Counted from the stretch's first letter, positions 35,372 to 47,536 are shown. The stretch is DNA of 64,000 bases from Hymenopus coronatus (GCA_030762935.1 CM060900.1:396197132-396261131), one strand, 5' to 3'. Numbers and translations are program-made. The notes: a model not told the origin generated them from the letters alone.

Positions 35372-35535
35372 CATATGTGTAAGTGCTGGCCTTCTTATCT
35401 CAGGGTCAAGGGCTCAAATCTGGTCCAGATCGGGGAGTTTTAAGTGTGCTTAAAAGTGACAGCCTCAACTCAGTTGACTAACTGACATCTAAAAGAACTC
35501 CTGCGGGAAACATTCCGGCACCTGGCGGCACTGAT
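35372..35535 (+). mobile_element. SINE-like repeat family H, plus strand
   Basis: A B-box-like GGGCTCAAATCTGG lies at about 35408-35421. The 3' segment AAAAGAACTCCTGCGGGAA...CATTCCGGCACC is at about 35491-35522, followed by CACTGATATGATCCTGG. The same 3' segment, more worn, occurs at 48379-48440. My recollection is that this segment is abundant in orthopteroid genomes, which I cannot verify here. Confidence 0.6.
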
Positions 35536-35729
35536 ATGATCCTGGCAGCTACCAGCAAATATTTTGGGGGGAGGAGGAGCGCGCATATACACGATTCGTG
35601 GCCCATCAGTATATGGAACGCACTGTTATCAGCTCTTATGTTTCATCCAAATGTTAATGGGAAGCTAAAAGTCAACCAAAATACGAGTACCAAATTCAGG
35701 TATATGTCAGCATTTGCGCATTGCGGACA

Positions 35730-35880
35730 TCGGGTACTTCGAGATTGTTGTTTTTTTTTTATGTAACTGTTGTGGTTCTTAGCGTCTCTTTCGCCCTCCG
35801 CCGGATTTGAACCCGCGACCTTGGGAACCATAGGCTAGCATGTTACTCCTAGACCACGGAGGACGTCTCGGATACTTTGA
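35730..35880 (-). mobile_element. SINE family A, minus strand, internally deleted
   Basis: The tRNA-like head lies at the right (minus strand: GTCCTCCGTGGTCTAGG near 35866; GGGTTCAAATCC near 35809). Most of the family body is missing: the head passes almost directly into the 3' end and a T run at about 35750-35760 on the plus strand. TCGGGTACTTCGAGATT (35730-35746) and TCGGATACTTTGAATTT (35868-35884) look like an old, diverged target duplication. Confidence 0.72.
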
Positions 35881-36009
35881 ATTTTTTGCTTCAGCACTCC
35901 GGACCCAAACTCAGACTTTCTCATTGGATTTAAGATTACGCTTTTCGGCCAATTTCGCAAACTTGGTTACTCCATTTTCATGAGTGGAATATCAACGCAA
36001 GTTGAGTTT

Positions 36010-36244
36010 TGGTATTTAACGCCCGCTCTTATTGTATAAGGCACCACAGGTGATGGATAATAATGATACTTTAAATGAAATGATATCTGGGAAAGGAAAT
36101 GTTGTACTAAAACGTTCCATGCCTTTGTTTAGGGGAATTCCCGGCATCTCAAATTAGGAGGCTTTAAATACCTCGAAAATCACAGTCAAGGAGCACGGTC
36201 TTGTCAGGATTTGAACCGCATAATTTCCGTTGATAGGACCGTGC
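36010..36244 (-). mobile_element. SINE-like repeat family E, minus strand
   Basis: On the minus strand a B-box-like GCGGTTCAAATCC lies near 36211-36223. The 3' end is marked by GGTATTTAACGCCCGC on the plus strand at about 36011. Copy 2 at 49569-49800 shares the same landmarks in the same order (TTTGAACCGC, GGAGG-TTT-AA, TATTTAAC-CCC). Confidence 0.6.
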
Positions 36245-37150
36245 ACTAAAAACCTCAGATATATGTGTCGATGTAAACTCTGTGGTTCTGTTCGTTATTT
36301 CATCATTATTAACGCCCAAAAGAAAATCTGCCTCTTCAAGATTCTGTTACCAATTTGCTGATGTTTTGTGTCCACGATGAGCTTAAATGGAGGCATTTGC
36401 AGTTCATAAGGTTTTCACAATTCTAAAGTTGCACGTCTACCTACCGAGCAACGATAGCCTACATTCTCTCTTGAATCATGTTTTACTTCATTTGAGAAGC
36501 TCGCAAAACTAGAAGCTCAAGATTCAGCTCAATATAATTTATGAACTGCAAGGAGAAAATCCTAAAAGGGCAGAGAGAAGTTATGCAGGAATTGTTTAAT
36601 AGCGTGTTGTTGACCTAAAGAAGTGCGAAGGTTTTCAATATTTGAATTTCATAGCAGCAAGGTAACCTTAAACTTTATGCTTGTGGACATTGCTATGGGT
36701 AAGGACTTAGTCAGAATTTGGCACTGCCTTTTTTGAAGTAGAATGGAACAAAAGTTACAAATGTCAAAGTTGAAGAGTAAGAGAGCTTTTTTACTTGACG
36801 CGTTTTGTTTGTTGAACTGCGTGGGAGAGGAAGTTCCTTCAGCACTGATGGAAATAAAGCGAGAAGGAAAGTAATCTCGTGGACTGAGATGGAATGCATG
36901 AGCTGCGCATTTGGGTTTCATTAAAGGGAAACAATTCAAATATTCCAATTATTTTACTCCGGTATATGCTGATAAGATGACTTTAAAAAGAAATTCTCAT
37001 AAACAAAATGAAGTATTACTTAATCTGAAAAACACACAATTCTAATATTCCAAACATTTCATATCGGTATATGTTGAAAATAGGACTTTAAAAATAAATT
37101 CTCATAATCAGGGTGAATGTATTGTTTTATTTAGTGTGAAAAACACATTT
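36245..37150. other. AT-rich DNA, nothing recognised
   Basis: A 99-codon minus-strand open frame (36649-36948) has no family resemblance and its codons follow the AT-rich background. No repeat was matched. Confidence 0.4.
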
Positions 37151-37156
37151 ACACAA

Positions 37157-37221
<65 letters not shown>
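37151..37221 (+). repeat. Compound (CA)n(TA)n microsatellite
   Basis: About 10 CA units pass directly into about 24 TA units. Confidence 0.95.
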
Positions 37222-37223
<2 letters not shown>

Positions 37224-39158
37224 GGTTGTAAACAGTTAATTATTTTATTTCGTAAATCAGCTTCTAAATTCTACATATTTAGCAGACACATTTTTAGTAG
37301 TACACTTATTAATAAAATTATTCTACGGATTTACTACATTTTCATAGCTGATATGGACACGTAATTTCATGTAAGCAGTATTTAAAGGAATACAATTAAT
37401 TTGGTTTAATATAATTTCCAAACCTAATCAGTTAATTGGTCATTGCGAGGAATAATTCTCAAGTGCTGCACTCTGCGGAAGTACTAACCAGAAGTGGGAC
37501 TTTCTGAGATTAAAGGTCAGGAAGAAGGAAAATGAAGTTGAAATGTTACTCCACTCTCTACGCATTGACGTCCCAGATTACAAACCACCCCCATCCCTCG
37601 TACAGTCTTGGCGTTTGAGACGGTATTCAACAGACTGTGTTTACGTGTCCACTGTTTACATTCTTTGTATTGCCACAAAGGTTTGAGTGCAGATAATTTG
37701 AAGTCGGCTGCTTAAGAATTGCTATAGATACCTGTTTATGGCACTAACCCGATAACTGTAATGTTATCGCCATATATTGAACGTGAAAACATTTTAAGTG
37801 CATTGTAATCCTTTGTAATTACACTTTACTTTTCACTCAAAAGTATGGTTTTTGTTTATTGGTTATAACTATCAGATATCCAAACTACAGCAAATAAATG
37901 CTCCATAAAACAATATGCCAATTTAAAACCACAGTATTGCCCTTGTTCGTGTTCTGAAGGTACAGAAATGATAGTGTATAATACTACTTGTGTTTCCACA
38001 AGTACCAAAATAAAATAATTAAAACAACTAGTCACAAAGTTACAAAGCTCGGATAAGAAGTATCGATAGAAATACGTATAACATTTTAAAATATTTTGAA
38101 AGCACTTCCATTAATTTTGAAGACGGATCTGTATTAGAAATATGTCTACAATGACAGCAGAACGGCCATGGCTTCCAGGAAATTTATATTTCGTCCTTGT
38201 TTTTGAGGGTATATCTCCTGAAAATGATCATAATACATGTTTTACTTGCTAAAAATGAAAGAAATTCAATACGAAACAGTAACACGACTTTTACTATGAC
38301 CAGTAAACTGAGGAGATATTTCACGCGCTGGGTCGCAACGCGGCTCTTTTCCGTTTACCAGCCCCAGGAGGACTAGTGAGGCGAAGAAACCGCTGGAAGA
38401 CGCTATAGAATGTCGGTCGACAGAGCTAAGCAGTCCCTTATGATTCCAAGGTTATCACCCAAGAAAAACTAAACCAACTACTAGAGGCACCCGGTGAGTC
38501 TGAAAGTTGATGGTTCTCAAAATCATCGCAGCAATTTGAAATATGAAAGTAATGAATACCTTCTGAAGTTTTTCACTACTGTTTCATGAGTTTACGCGCA
38601 CAAACAAGTAAATTCACAAAGTATAACACTTGCACGCTAGTGCAACCTAGATCAGCATTACATTACCTGGTGAATAAGCTTAAGTTGCCAAGTTCGTGTT
38701 ACGATGCCAAATTATTTAGAAGATAATATTTATCTTATGATTAATTGGGCATTTATTTTCATTACATGCTATGATATGACTCATGTGGGGAGCATTATGC
38801 AGCTACACAGGTAGCGGGGATTCTCGTTAACCATTTATTCCTTTTGCATAACAAAAGTATAGATGAAATTGTACGTTTGGTTAGGCTAGGTATATGCTAA
38901 ACTTAGGCTATAGTAGCTTTACGTTTTTACATGGCTGAACGCTATTGTAAAAATTCTAGATTTAGCCAACAAAGAGCTAAGTTGGCAACACTGATGCTCA
39001 GCAGATAGAGAACCGTAAGTGCGGCAAAGAATTTTCTGCGATTAAAGGGACGAAACGAAAAGGTTTGGTCCCCTAGCATTCATCTTATTCAATAATAGGT
39101 TAACTAACCATATGCAGCTTATGTCCCTCAGTTCCCCAATCCGCCACTGAAAATTTTA
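37222..39158. other. AT-rich DNA, nothing recognised
   Basis: No gene, RNA or repeat shared with the window was recognised. A small GC-richer patch lies at about 38320-38420. Confidence 0.45.
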
Positions 39159-39403
39159 AATTGAGTTTTATTTATAGACGCCCTTTAGCTGATGTGAATC
39201 TGTGTCCCATTCTATATTGGATATGAACGGCCGCTTAATTTTGCTCTAAGGCCTCGTTATAAGGCGTGAGGTTTTTTTATGTGCAATAAATATACGTTAG
39301 GGACAAACGGCTTTACTTCCCTTCCGAAGGAAGCCATAGCAAGCATTTTTACGCCCGCAAAAATCAATCGCCTTACGCCGGGTTTCATCCCGGAATACGC
39401 CTC
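39159..39403 (-). mobile_element. SINE family A, minus strand, head truncated
   Basis: The 3' end (TTTTATTTATAGACGCC, about 39168) and the body (CTTCCCTTCCGAAGGAAGCC, about 39316-39335) match the other A copies. The head stops near 39402, just after the B-box-like region (GGGTTTCATCCCGG), so the outer part of the tRNA-like head is missing. Confidence 0.72.
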
Positions 39404-39482
39404 TGAGCTCCCTTTTTTATTTTTTTATTTTCTTTTAATTCATTTTTTTAATTTATATATACATATATATTAATTAATAACA

Positions 39483-39712
39483 TACGGTACCGGAGTCTGA
39501 TCAGGACTCCGGCAATGTATGCCCTACTTTTATTTACCTTTTTTATTACCTTGTTTTTCTGTATTGTTACTGGATTGCTGTTTTCTTACTGTTACAACAC
39601 ACACATAAACACAAACATATAACGCCCATGCCCAAGGCGGGATTCAAACCCACGTCCCTTAGTCGTGCCGTATACCTAGCCATTATACGAGTGTGGTTAA
39701 CAACCGGCAGTG
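39483..39712 (-). mobile_element. SINE family F, minus strand, with terminal hairpin
   Basis: On the minus strand it has a tRNA-like head (GTGGGTTTGAATCCCGCC, about 39638-39655) and GCCTTGGGCATGGGCG. It ends with a perfect inverted repeat at 39490-39512, with arms CCGGAGTC and GACTCCGG around TGATCAG. AT-rich DNA (TATATATACATATATAT) abuts the hairpin end, as in the copy at 12671-12909. Confidence 0.7.
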
Positions 39713-41705
39713 CGCTACTTGGTCTCTGCAAACAAATCAGCGCTTGCCGAAGTTCACTTCACAAGATCAGGTCAGAAGCAACCCGAAACGTATAAACAGT
39801 AAGTATACGTTATTTACATTAACGGGAGAGCCAGGATTTTGGTTTCAGCGCAAACTTTGCTACCTTATTAAGGAGCAGTCCCTGCCAATGACAACATAAT
39901 TCAGCCTAATAGAGGAAGGGCTGAAGAATTATTTGTTTTAGTGGTTTAACTGGATAACCGCTACGGCACTGAACGTATACGAGAGCTTCTATCACTGGCA
40001 TGTAGACGAAGTTTAAAGTTGTTGCCGTCATCAAACGGTATTAGCCAAACCGATATTAAGAAAATGGTAGTGTAGCATGAAAATACATATTACCCTTCAG
40101 CAGTTCAGCCATGTTCTGGGTATGTTAAAGTACCCAGCTAATCCAGTGACTAGGAAAAGGGAGGCGATCACGTTCATTGAGGGTGGTGAGAGATTTTCTC
40201 AGTTCTTAACATAAGCAGCCTTGTTCCATTTTGGGGCACATTTTATGCACGCCATCATCACACCTAGGCAAAAGGTGGCCCTTAGAGGAATGGTGCGAGC
40301 TAGTTTGATAATGAAACGTGTCATCTTACTACCCTTTGTATTGTACAACTCTAGTTAATTATTGATAAGTTACATAACTTATGCCAAAGTACTGAGTGAA
40401 ATTTAAGTCAGTTTATATATTTTATAATAGTTATTATTTAATAATAGTGGCAGTAGTGTTAATATAACTAATTATTTAACAGTCTACTTAAGAGGATAAG
40501 ATAGTCTGAACACACAGAAATTACACTTCAAGCGAGTTTAAAACCTACTGCTTCTAAAATATTAAATTGTTTTTCAGAATTTTTATGAATTATTCTAAAA
40601 ATAATGATAATTATTTTAAGTGGTTGTTTGCATTAATATCTTAATGCGGTTGAGTCTATAAAAAGCTTTCATTAAGCAGAAAAGTAAAAAAACTTTGTCT
40701 TCAAATATGTGAATTCATGTACCTTTTTCTCTGATACTGTTTGCAATACATAATCACACCTTTGCACGCTTGTTCTCAATATAACCAGCAATTTTCTGAA
40801 CCTCAATTATTTAGCTATGGTAAAATTTCATTATATAAATGTTGAAAATTTGAAATGTTGTTCCTTTCTTAATATGTTCAATATATACTATAACATCACG
40901 ACTGTGGTTCAGAAAGTTCAGCCATGTGTTGTATATGTGCTGAAAATTTCAGCTCTCCAGCTCTCAAGTTTCTGAGAAAAGGTACCTAAGTATCCAAAAG
41001 TTCTGTTTTGAGAAAATTGAATTTAAAGATAACAAATGTTCTACAATGAGTCATTGCATAACAACTTTAAAGAAATGTAAACTAGCATTTAAATTACGCT
41101 TAAATTGATTAAAATCCTCTTAACCCCTCAAAAGTGTACATTTTCTGAAACTAGAAATAAGAGGTTTTATTAGTGTTCAAAACAAAGATATTGTTTTTTA
41201 CCATTTCAGAGTACCTTGTCCCCTTAACCACGTTTATTTACCTACTGGAATAATTTGAGTGTTTACAAAATATTTTTCTTTTTTATTGTAATTTGATTTA
41301 AATACTTATGGGCTAATATATCTATGGAAATACAATATATATTGAAATAATTACTGTTTCTTGATGCCAGTAATTTTACACTAATTAGTTTATTGCACAA
41401 TTAGCAGTTCCTGCAACACTTATGTTCTTGTTTCACAGCTGCCGACATATCAAGCTGAAAAGAAATATTTGACTTAATTGTTATCTATGTCGTACATTCG
41501 AACCTACTTTGCAACAATCCCATCACAAACTAATCATATTTAATAGGACTAGCCTAACTTTTGTGGATTACTTCAATTATAACCCGTTTTATTAAGGTGA
41601 AGCATGTGTTAAAATTTTAAAAATCCACAAGATATCCTATTGAAATGTATACCATTATACATAATTGTAATTTTTGAAATAAAATTCTAGTGTGCATAGT
41701 GATTT
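39713..41705. other. AT-rich DNA, nothing recognised
   Basis: A 68-codon open frame at 39693-39899 overlaps the SINE boundary and has no recognisable domain. The remainder is AT-rich with stops in all frames. Confidence 0.45.
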
Positions 41706-41706
41706 A

Positions 41707-41775
<69 letters not shown>
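41706..41775 (+). repeat. (AAT)n microsatellite
   Basis: About 23 AAT/ATA units without interruption. Confidence 0.97.
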
Positions 41776-41776
<1 letters not shown>

Positions 41777-42209
41777 TTAGTCTAATTTAATTGTCCTAAT
41801 AAAACTAGCCATCTAATGTATTTTAAAAGTATTCACTTAAAAGCCAGGTTTTGCAGTAAATGAGCTTACAAATAGCTCTGTTTATCATTTTTATAATATG
41901 AATCGGTAACCATTGTGGAAAAAGTGTTGCTTTTCGTACTCTCCAAAGTTCTTGATTTTTCAAAATTTAATTATTTATTTCTCTGTTAGAACATTATTTT
42001 GAAAAAGTGTATCACCATTCTCTTTAGTATGCTTTTGAGAGGCGGTATGAACATTTTGAAACAAATTAGTTGAAAAGTGCATAGAATGAAGCATTTTTAA
42101 TAGGGAAGGGTTGGAAAAAAGGTTTGCGACAAAATAAAGTTTAAATTTGGTTGTACCTATTAATTGGTAGTTAAAATGAGCAAAGTGGAAATATATTTGT
42201 TCTCTCCCT
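41776..42209. other. AT-rich DNA, nothing recognised
   Basis: No gene or repeat was recognised. Confidence 0.45.
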
Positions 42210-42456
42210 CCTTTTTTATAAAGCGTAACGTCCTTTAACCCGGTTGGTCTTATCGGACGATGAATGACATTGGTAAAATAATGCTCAACTGATCTCGGGG
42301 TCTATGGAGCTTAGTTACTGGACCTTCGCCTTCTAAGGATAAGGGAACACCCCGATAAAAAACTTATCCGGGTAACTCACATTAAGCGAGATTCGAACTC
42401 GCGACCTTTTGAATGTGAGGCAGATACGCTACCCCCACACTATCCAGGCGGGCCTA
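42210..42456 (-). mobile_element. SINE family D, minus strand
   Basis: The tRNA-like head is at the right: on the minus strand GGCCCGCCTGGATAGTG..., then the B-box-like CGCGAGTTCGAATCTCGC near 42386-42403. The body includes ATCGGACGATGAATGACATT on the plus strand (about 42252) and the 3' end GCGTAACGTCCTTTAACC (about 42223). A T run on the plus strand (about 42212) is its short A tail. The second copy at 46600-46812 is colinear. ATATATTTGTT and ATATATGTTTTGTT flank it loosely. Confidence 0.75.
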
Positions 42457-43223
42457 TATATGTTTTGTTAAAGTTTATAATTAACATAATTTTATTATAA
42501 AATAATTTTCGCATTTTTCACAATTAGTTTTCTTGATCAAATTTCACAGCAAATATAATAGCCATGACCGCTTTAGCAAGAGTGATTATAGCAAGTCCGC
42601 TTGTGTTAGATAAATTTGGGATTCCTCGAGGGAAAAAACACAATTACGTACGAGGGAATACGTCACATTTCCTCCGCAGAATATGCTTTGACATGATACT
42701 ACCTTGCGTATTGTAAAAACTCGATGCCAAATATTACTTTGGCAGAGATTAAACTTAAGAATTTGAGTAATATTCACAGAACAGACGTTAAACATCACAA
42801 CATTTAAACCATTTTGTAAAGAACTTGTAATGACATGTTAATCTGTTGAACTGAGTACATAGAGAGAGGCCCTACAGTACAGTATATAAATCTGCCACTT
42901 GGGTGTATATGTATGACACAAGATACGGCGCGCACATCATGACATTTCACCCCGTAATTCATGGCCTGATAACATCTCGGAGAGTGCTTACTTTAAAAAT
43001 GGTAATAACTGTGTTCTCTAAGCCGCCAGGGCATAGTCCATAGTCCGCATTGTATATTTATTCTGTTATTAATTATTACTTTCCAAACGAAGTCGGTTCT
43101 AATCGATAAAATAAATTTAGAGAATGAACCAGCCTTAAACCAAACACACTCAGGTGGTAATGTTCACTTTCCTGATCTACTGTTACAAAAGTAAACTTCA
43201 ACACATATTTTATCATTTTACAG
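42457..43223. other. AT-rich DNA, nothing recognised
   Basis: No gene or repeat was recognised. The 70-codon minus-strand frame at 42586-42798 has no family resemblance. Confidence 0.45.
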
Positions 43224-43471
43224 ACATGTCGGCCGCGCCGTAGCCGAGTGGTAAGACCACTCGCCTCTCGCCTAGATGGCCCGGGTTCAATCCCAAGTGA
43301 TCGCATGTGAGTTTTGTGGTGGACAAACCGGCGCTAGGGCGGGTTTTCTCCGGGTTCTCCAGTTTCCCCCGCCATCGCATTTCACCGGTGCTCCACCTTC
43401 ATTCACGTATCATCAGTGTCACCGCCTGCGGTGCCATAAGTAGTTAAAGCGGGCGTTAAACACTACATGTC
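43224..43471 (+). mobile_element. SINE family B, plus strand, full length
   Basis: This is the best reference copy of family B. The head is GGCCGCGCCGTAGCCGAGTG at 43231, the B box GGGTTCAATCCC about 43281-43292, and the body TTTTGTGGTGGACAAA. The core TTTTCTCCGGGTT lies at about 43344-43356 and the end is GCGGGCGTTAAACACT. ACATGTC is repeated at 43224-43230 and 43465-43471. There is no A tail, because the element ends directly at the duplication. Confidence 0.88.
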
Positions 43472-43751
43472 TCCTATTCCGCGATTGTCATAACTGATTG
43501 CAATTTATCTCTTATCTTCCCAATTTCCATCCTGTAGTTTACGATCTCTGATTAAACTGTTTATTTCATCATATTAAATGATGCCGACTGCGTCTTCTCC
43601 TAACTAGCGGTTACCAAACAGGTGTACTTTTAGACCACCTCTCCTGTATCATCCTCCTAAGACGGTCATACCATGCCATATTATACCATACTGGTATAAA
43701 TTTTTCTGCATTCATTCCCTTCCCGTATTGAGGACAGATACACCGAAAGAC

Positions 43752-44053
43752 TTGCAAGCGGATGCCTAGAGGTTAGACGTCTGTCGGGGAGCCAACGGCA
43801 CGTAACTGCAGAGCCTGGAACGAATGGTCGGCCTGTAGCCAAGCATGAGCATGAGGAAGTGTATGATATGAAATGCAAGCGAAGTGAATGATAGGAGAGG
43901 TGATGGGGCAGCAATTGGTGAAATGAGCGGCTGGGGAAACCGGGTAACCCGGAGAAACCCCGCCCAGACACCGTTTCACCCACCACAAATCCCACGTGCG
44001 GGCGCCTCCGTCTAGGTGGGAGGCGAGCGGTCTAAGCACTCGGCCATGGTGCC
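43752..44053 (-). mobile_element. SINE family C, minus strand
   Basis: Head at the right (minus strand: GGCACCATGGCCGAGTGC from 44053, a tRNA-like A-box region). It is followed by GGATTTGTGGTGGGTGAAAC (about 43970-43989) and the core TTTCTCCGGGTTACCCGG (about 43941-43958). The tail ends at GCAAGCGGATGCC (about 43756). Both overlapping minus-strand open frames are by-products. Head and core are very close to family B, while the tail is unrelated. Confidence 0.78.
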
Positions 44054-46588
44054 ATCCTGGATTTCTTCATTCCTAATTGTTTCAGTTCTATGCTCTCTAG
44101 ACTCCGTTTCAGACCATGCGTCTCCAACATTAATGCGACTCAACTTCTTGAGCACAGCTTTCTGCGCCTTAGGTCAATATTCTCTCCATAATCACTCAAA
44201 GAGATTCAGCCTTGCAGTGTTAAGCATTTCTCGGCTCTACAACAGTGTGTTTAAAAGTCTATATCAAACTTTGTGCATAATTAATCCAGTGATCAACATC
44301 TTTTATCACGTTTTCCCTACGTATTTGTTTAAGTTTTGAAGTGCTTGAATCCCTCACCCATTTTCATAATACCCTCTTTAGGTTTGATTTTTTCACTTTT
44401 ACCACCTATTACAGGACATTTTTTCTTACTAAAATTTATTAAACGCCCCCTTTATTTATATGCGTAATCCAGTTCATAATTATATGTACTTATCGTGGGC
44501 GAAAGGTACTTGTCACAATCGGAAAATAGATACCAAATAAAACTCATCTTCTACTATGATTCTCATACCTTACAGAATTTATCCCAGAAATGTTCCTAAG
44601 CAAGTGTTAGATAAGATACACACCACAAAGCTTTTCCCTACATCTTCCTGACAAGCTTCCTGAATAGGAGTTTCCCTTGTTTCAAACAGGTTCTAAAACC
44701 TCTATATACCCTTTGTGTTAGATGAACATGTTAAAAGTATATTCACAAAAGCTTTTTTCATAGTTTCGCGTAGAAGATTAAGACTAAATCATAATGTTTT
44801 TTTTTTTTTTTTTTTCAAGGTTCACACACACTAAGCATTAGTGTCATGCAAAACACGCCCTATGTTCGGTTCATGTTTGTCGTGTGTGGTCACTAAAGAG
44901 GTTTGATTCTTAGAAGCGAAGCAAGCTACGTTAGTTTCCGGCCTGGGGAGCATGCTCACATTTGTGCGCAAATATTGCCACCCCCTCATTATGTACACAA
45001 TCCACTGTGCCTACTTAGCTGTGAACATGACGAATAACAAAAGAGTGACGTTTCTTTGAGAATGGCACACGAGAATGCTTGACACATATCGCGTAGAATA
45101 GGAGATATATCATTTCTGTGTTCAAGATGGTAAAATTGCTGAATGTTTGTGTTCTAAACATTTGCGCTACGTGAAATATAATATCAGATATATTTTAATT
45201 CTGCAAATGCTAATCAGCAAGGAAAAGCTAAAATGTCGGGTATGATTATTTAAACTGGAGTGTTATCATTCTTAGTAATAACTTTTTATAAAGATACCCT
45301 TCTATCAATACTGACTGCATCTCTGTGTTCACCATTAAACCTGGCACTGATAAATCTGTGTCGAAAAAAGGGTCAGCGTTCTACTACAAGCCCGAAAAAA
45401 AGGTTTGTAAAGCCTCTTTTAAGGAAGGAAGAAACACTGCATGCTTATTTTGGTGCCCGGTTACTCGCCATTAAAAGTGGTTAACTCCGCCACTGCTGAA
45501 CTTGAACGGCCAAGCAACACACTGTGTACAAACTCCAGCTGGAATGGGGAGCCATTACACTTGCCTTCGTTTACCATCTCGCCAGAGCTGCCCTGCTGAA
45601 AGGACTTTGTCTCTCTCTCTCGTTCCTTTACACGGTATCTCAGATACAGGTGTAAGTTCTGTACGGCTTTTGGAGAAATATCAATCAAGCTCACGGTCTG
45701 ACACGCGTACATTTTTTGTCTGTAACGGAATATATTGTTTCTTGAAAGGGGAAATAAGTGGATTATCCTTATATATAAGCTATATGTTTTACTGTTGGTC
45801 GTGCCAAGTATTATGTAATATAAACACATGTATAGATCAATGAACAAGTTTAATGAAAAATAAGATATTTATGAACCCTGAAATAATGACCATGAAAATT
45901 AGTAAGTTGTTACATTTGAAAATTAGCAAAAAGGTCCTTGGTGCTCGTGTAATCTCCAAAGGGAAATAATAGTGTAGAGATGCTACCTCCAAATGGTAAT
46001 GAATTTCAAAATATTGCACAAATTGTACTAGTCTGCTTATGGATGTCCTCACACTAACCCCACAGCAATTCTTGGGGCCTTTTTGCTTCCCTTCTTATAT
46101 GTGTGAGCTACTTGAAGGACCCCATTTCTTTGGTATCACCACTTTCTAGAATGTGATTAAATAATTTTTGTAGAAAATCTTATTATTCCCCCCCCCCGGT
46201 ATTTTTCCATAGTTTGTAGGTACACCTAATGCGCCAGCAGCTATCCTATTTTTTGACCATCGAAATACGTCTTCTATTTTATCTTACATATTTAGGGTCC
46301 ATATATCCACTATTGCCTGCATCACCAATACGAGATTTACACATCTGTATTTTCAATCAATAAATATTTGAAATATGTTTCCCAAGTTTTTATATTAACT
46401 ATGTTAAGAGAGTTTCTTCTCGCTGGCTTACTTATTTTTCTTACACTCCCTCAACCCTGTATTATACTATATCAAATACTACTTTCTATTTCTGAACATG
46501 CTCAATCCCAAGATGATGTTTATAGGCTCTGCGACTTTGTGAGCTTTATTTTTCTTAAGTCTACATTCTGTGAACTTCTCTGGTCTCT
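44054..46588. other. AT-rich DNA with homopolymer runs
   Basis: Poly(T) lies at 44797-44815 and ten C at 46188-46197. Open frames at 44016-44339, 45461-45847 (minus) and 45502-45843 (plus) overlap or oppose one another and show no recognisable domain. The last two occupy the same GC-richer patch. I see no convincing gene. Confidence 0.4.
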
Positions 46589-46823
46589 TCGAACATAACT
46601 ATTTTTTTTTTTTTTTTGTAGCTTAACGTCCTTTAGCCTGGTTGGTCATATCGGACGATGAATGAAATTGGTGAAATGATGCTCAAATGATCTCGGAGTC
46701 TATGGAGCTTAGTTACTCGACATTCGTCAGGATAAGGGAAAACCCCGAAAAATCCTTCTCCGGATAACTTACCCTGAGCGAGAATCGCTACCACCACACT
46801 ACCTAGATGGGCTCGAACTTAAC
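46589..46823 (-). mobile_element. SINE family D, minus strand, with target-site duplication
   Basis: The plus strand shows poly(T) at 46602-46617, the complement of the SINE's A tail. GCTTAACGTCCTTTAGCC and ATCGGACGATGAATGAAATT follow in the order seen at 42.2 kb. The head at the right has lost its B-box region (a deletion near 46780). TCGAACATAAC (46589-46599) and TCGAACTTAAC (46813-46823) form an 11-bp duplication with one mismatch, so the element spans 46600-46812. Confidence 0.82.
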
Positions 46824-47280
46824 CACCTCTTGTATCCCGTTTTCTCCTCGATAGTTACTACGGCTTCCTCCGTCTACCAGGGTATAAATATAAATTTCTT
46901 CTCCACTTTCAAGGCCGTCTTCAGCGGCCAAATGTGTACAGCGCTTTAAGATGGTTAGTTGTGTATCTGTATTTCTGTCTTCCTTAGCATTAATCTTCTG
47001 GTCCAACCTATTTTGATGAGTTTTTAGCACAGAGTCTTTCAGTATATTTACCCCATATCTGCATACGGAGGTTCACTTAAAACGTTTATTCCCGAGTTTT
47101 TTCATTTCTAATTTTATTTTTCTTAATACGAAAGCAACTACCTTTGACATTTAAAAATAATGTTCCGTATTACACTCTACCTCTTTATTAACTCTTAAAT
47201 CCTATATTAGACAGGTTCTGTTCTCTCTTAGGTATTACGTAACAAATTACAGATTTTAAATTTTTCGTAGGCTGAATATA
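46824..47280. other. AT-rich DNA, nothing recognised
   Basis: No gene or named repeat was recognised between the SINE and the mariner foldback. The left flank of the foldback ends in TATA. Confidence 0.45.
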
Positions 47281-47419
47281 CAGGGTTACTACAAAAGAAA
47301 TATACAACTTCAACTGCCTGTAAAACAAAAACTATTAGAGAAAGCAACCTAATTATTTTGGAGATATGTTGAGAAACTCTCAAAGTTTTGTTTGTTTTTA
47401 TTGGTAACGCTGCAGTGTT

Positions 47420-47536
47420 TTGTTTGTTGTTGCAGAAGCTGAAATGGCGGAAAATCCTGTGGAAAAGGCATATTGCGTGTCGGAATTTGCTAGAACGCAA
47501 TCAGCAACTGTTGTCCAACGACATTTTAGAACACGT
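47420..47536 (+). pseudogene. Inverted duplicate of the transposase N-terminus (left arm)
   Basis: This segment encodes the same start as the minus-strand gene (MAENPVEKAYC through RHFRTR). After codon 40 it leaves homology and reads antisense into the loop, so the apparent 82-codon open frame to 47668 is an accident of the duplication. Confidence 0.85.

Noticed and set aside
43681..44039. Minus-strand open frames of 104 and 88 codons
   Set aside because: They lie within a family C SINE, and comparable frames appear in the other copies of this SINE at 53.0 and 55.7 kb.
45461..45847. Opposing open frames of 128 and 113 codons
   Set aside because: They overlap on opposite strands, show no domain, and neither has a clear start context or repeat or gene support.
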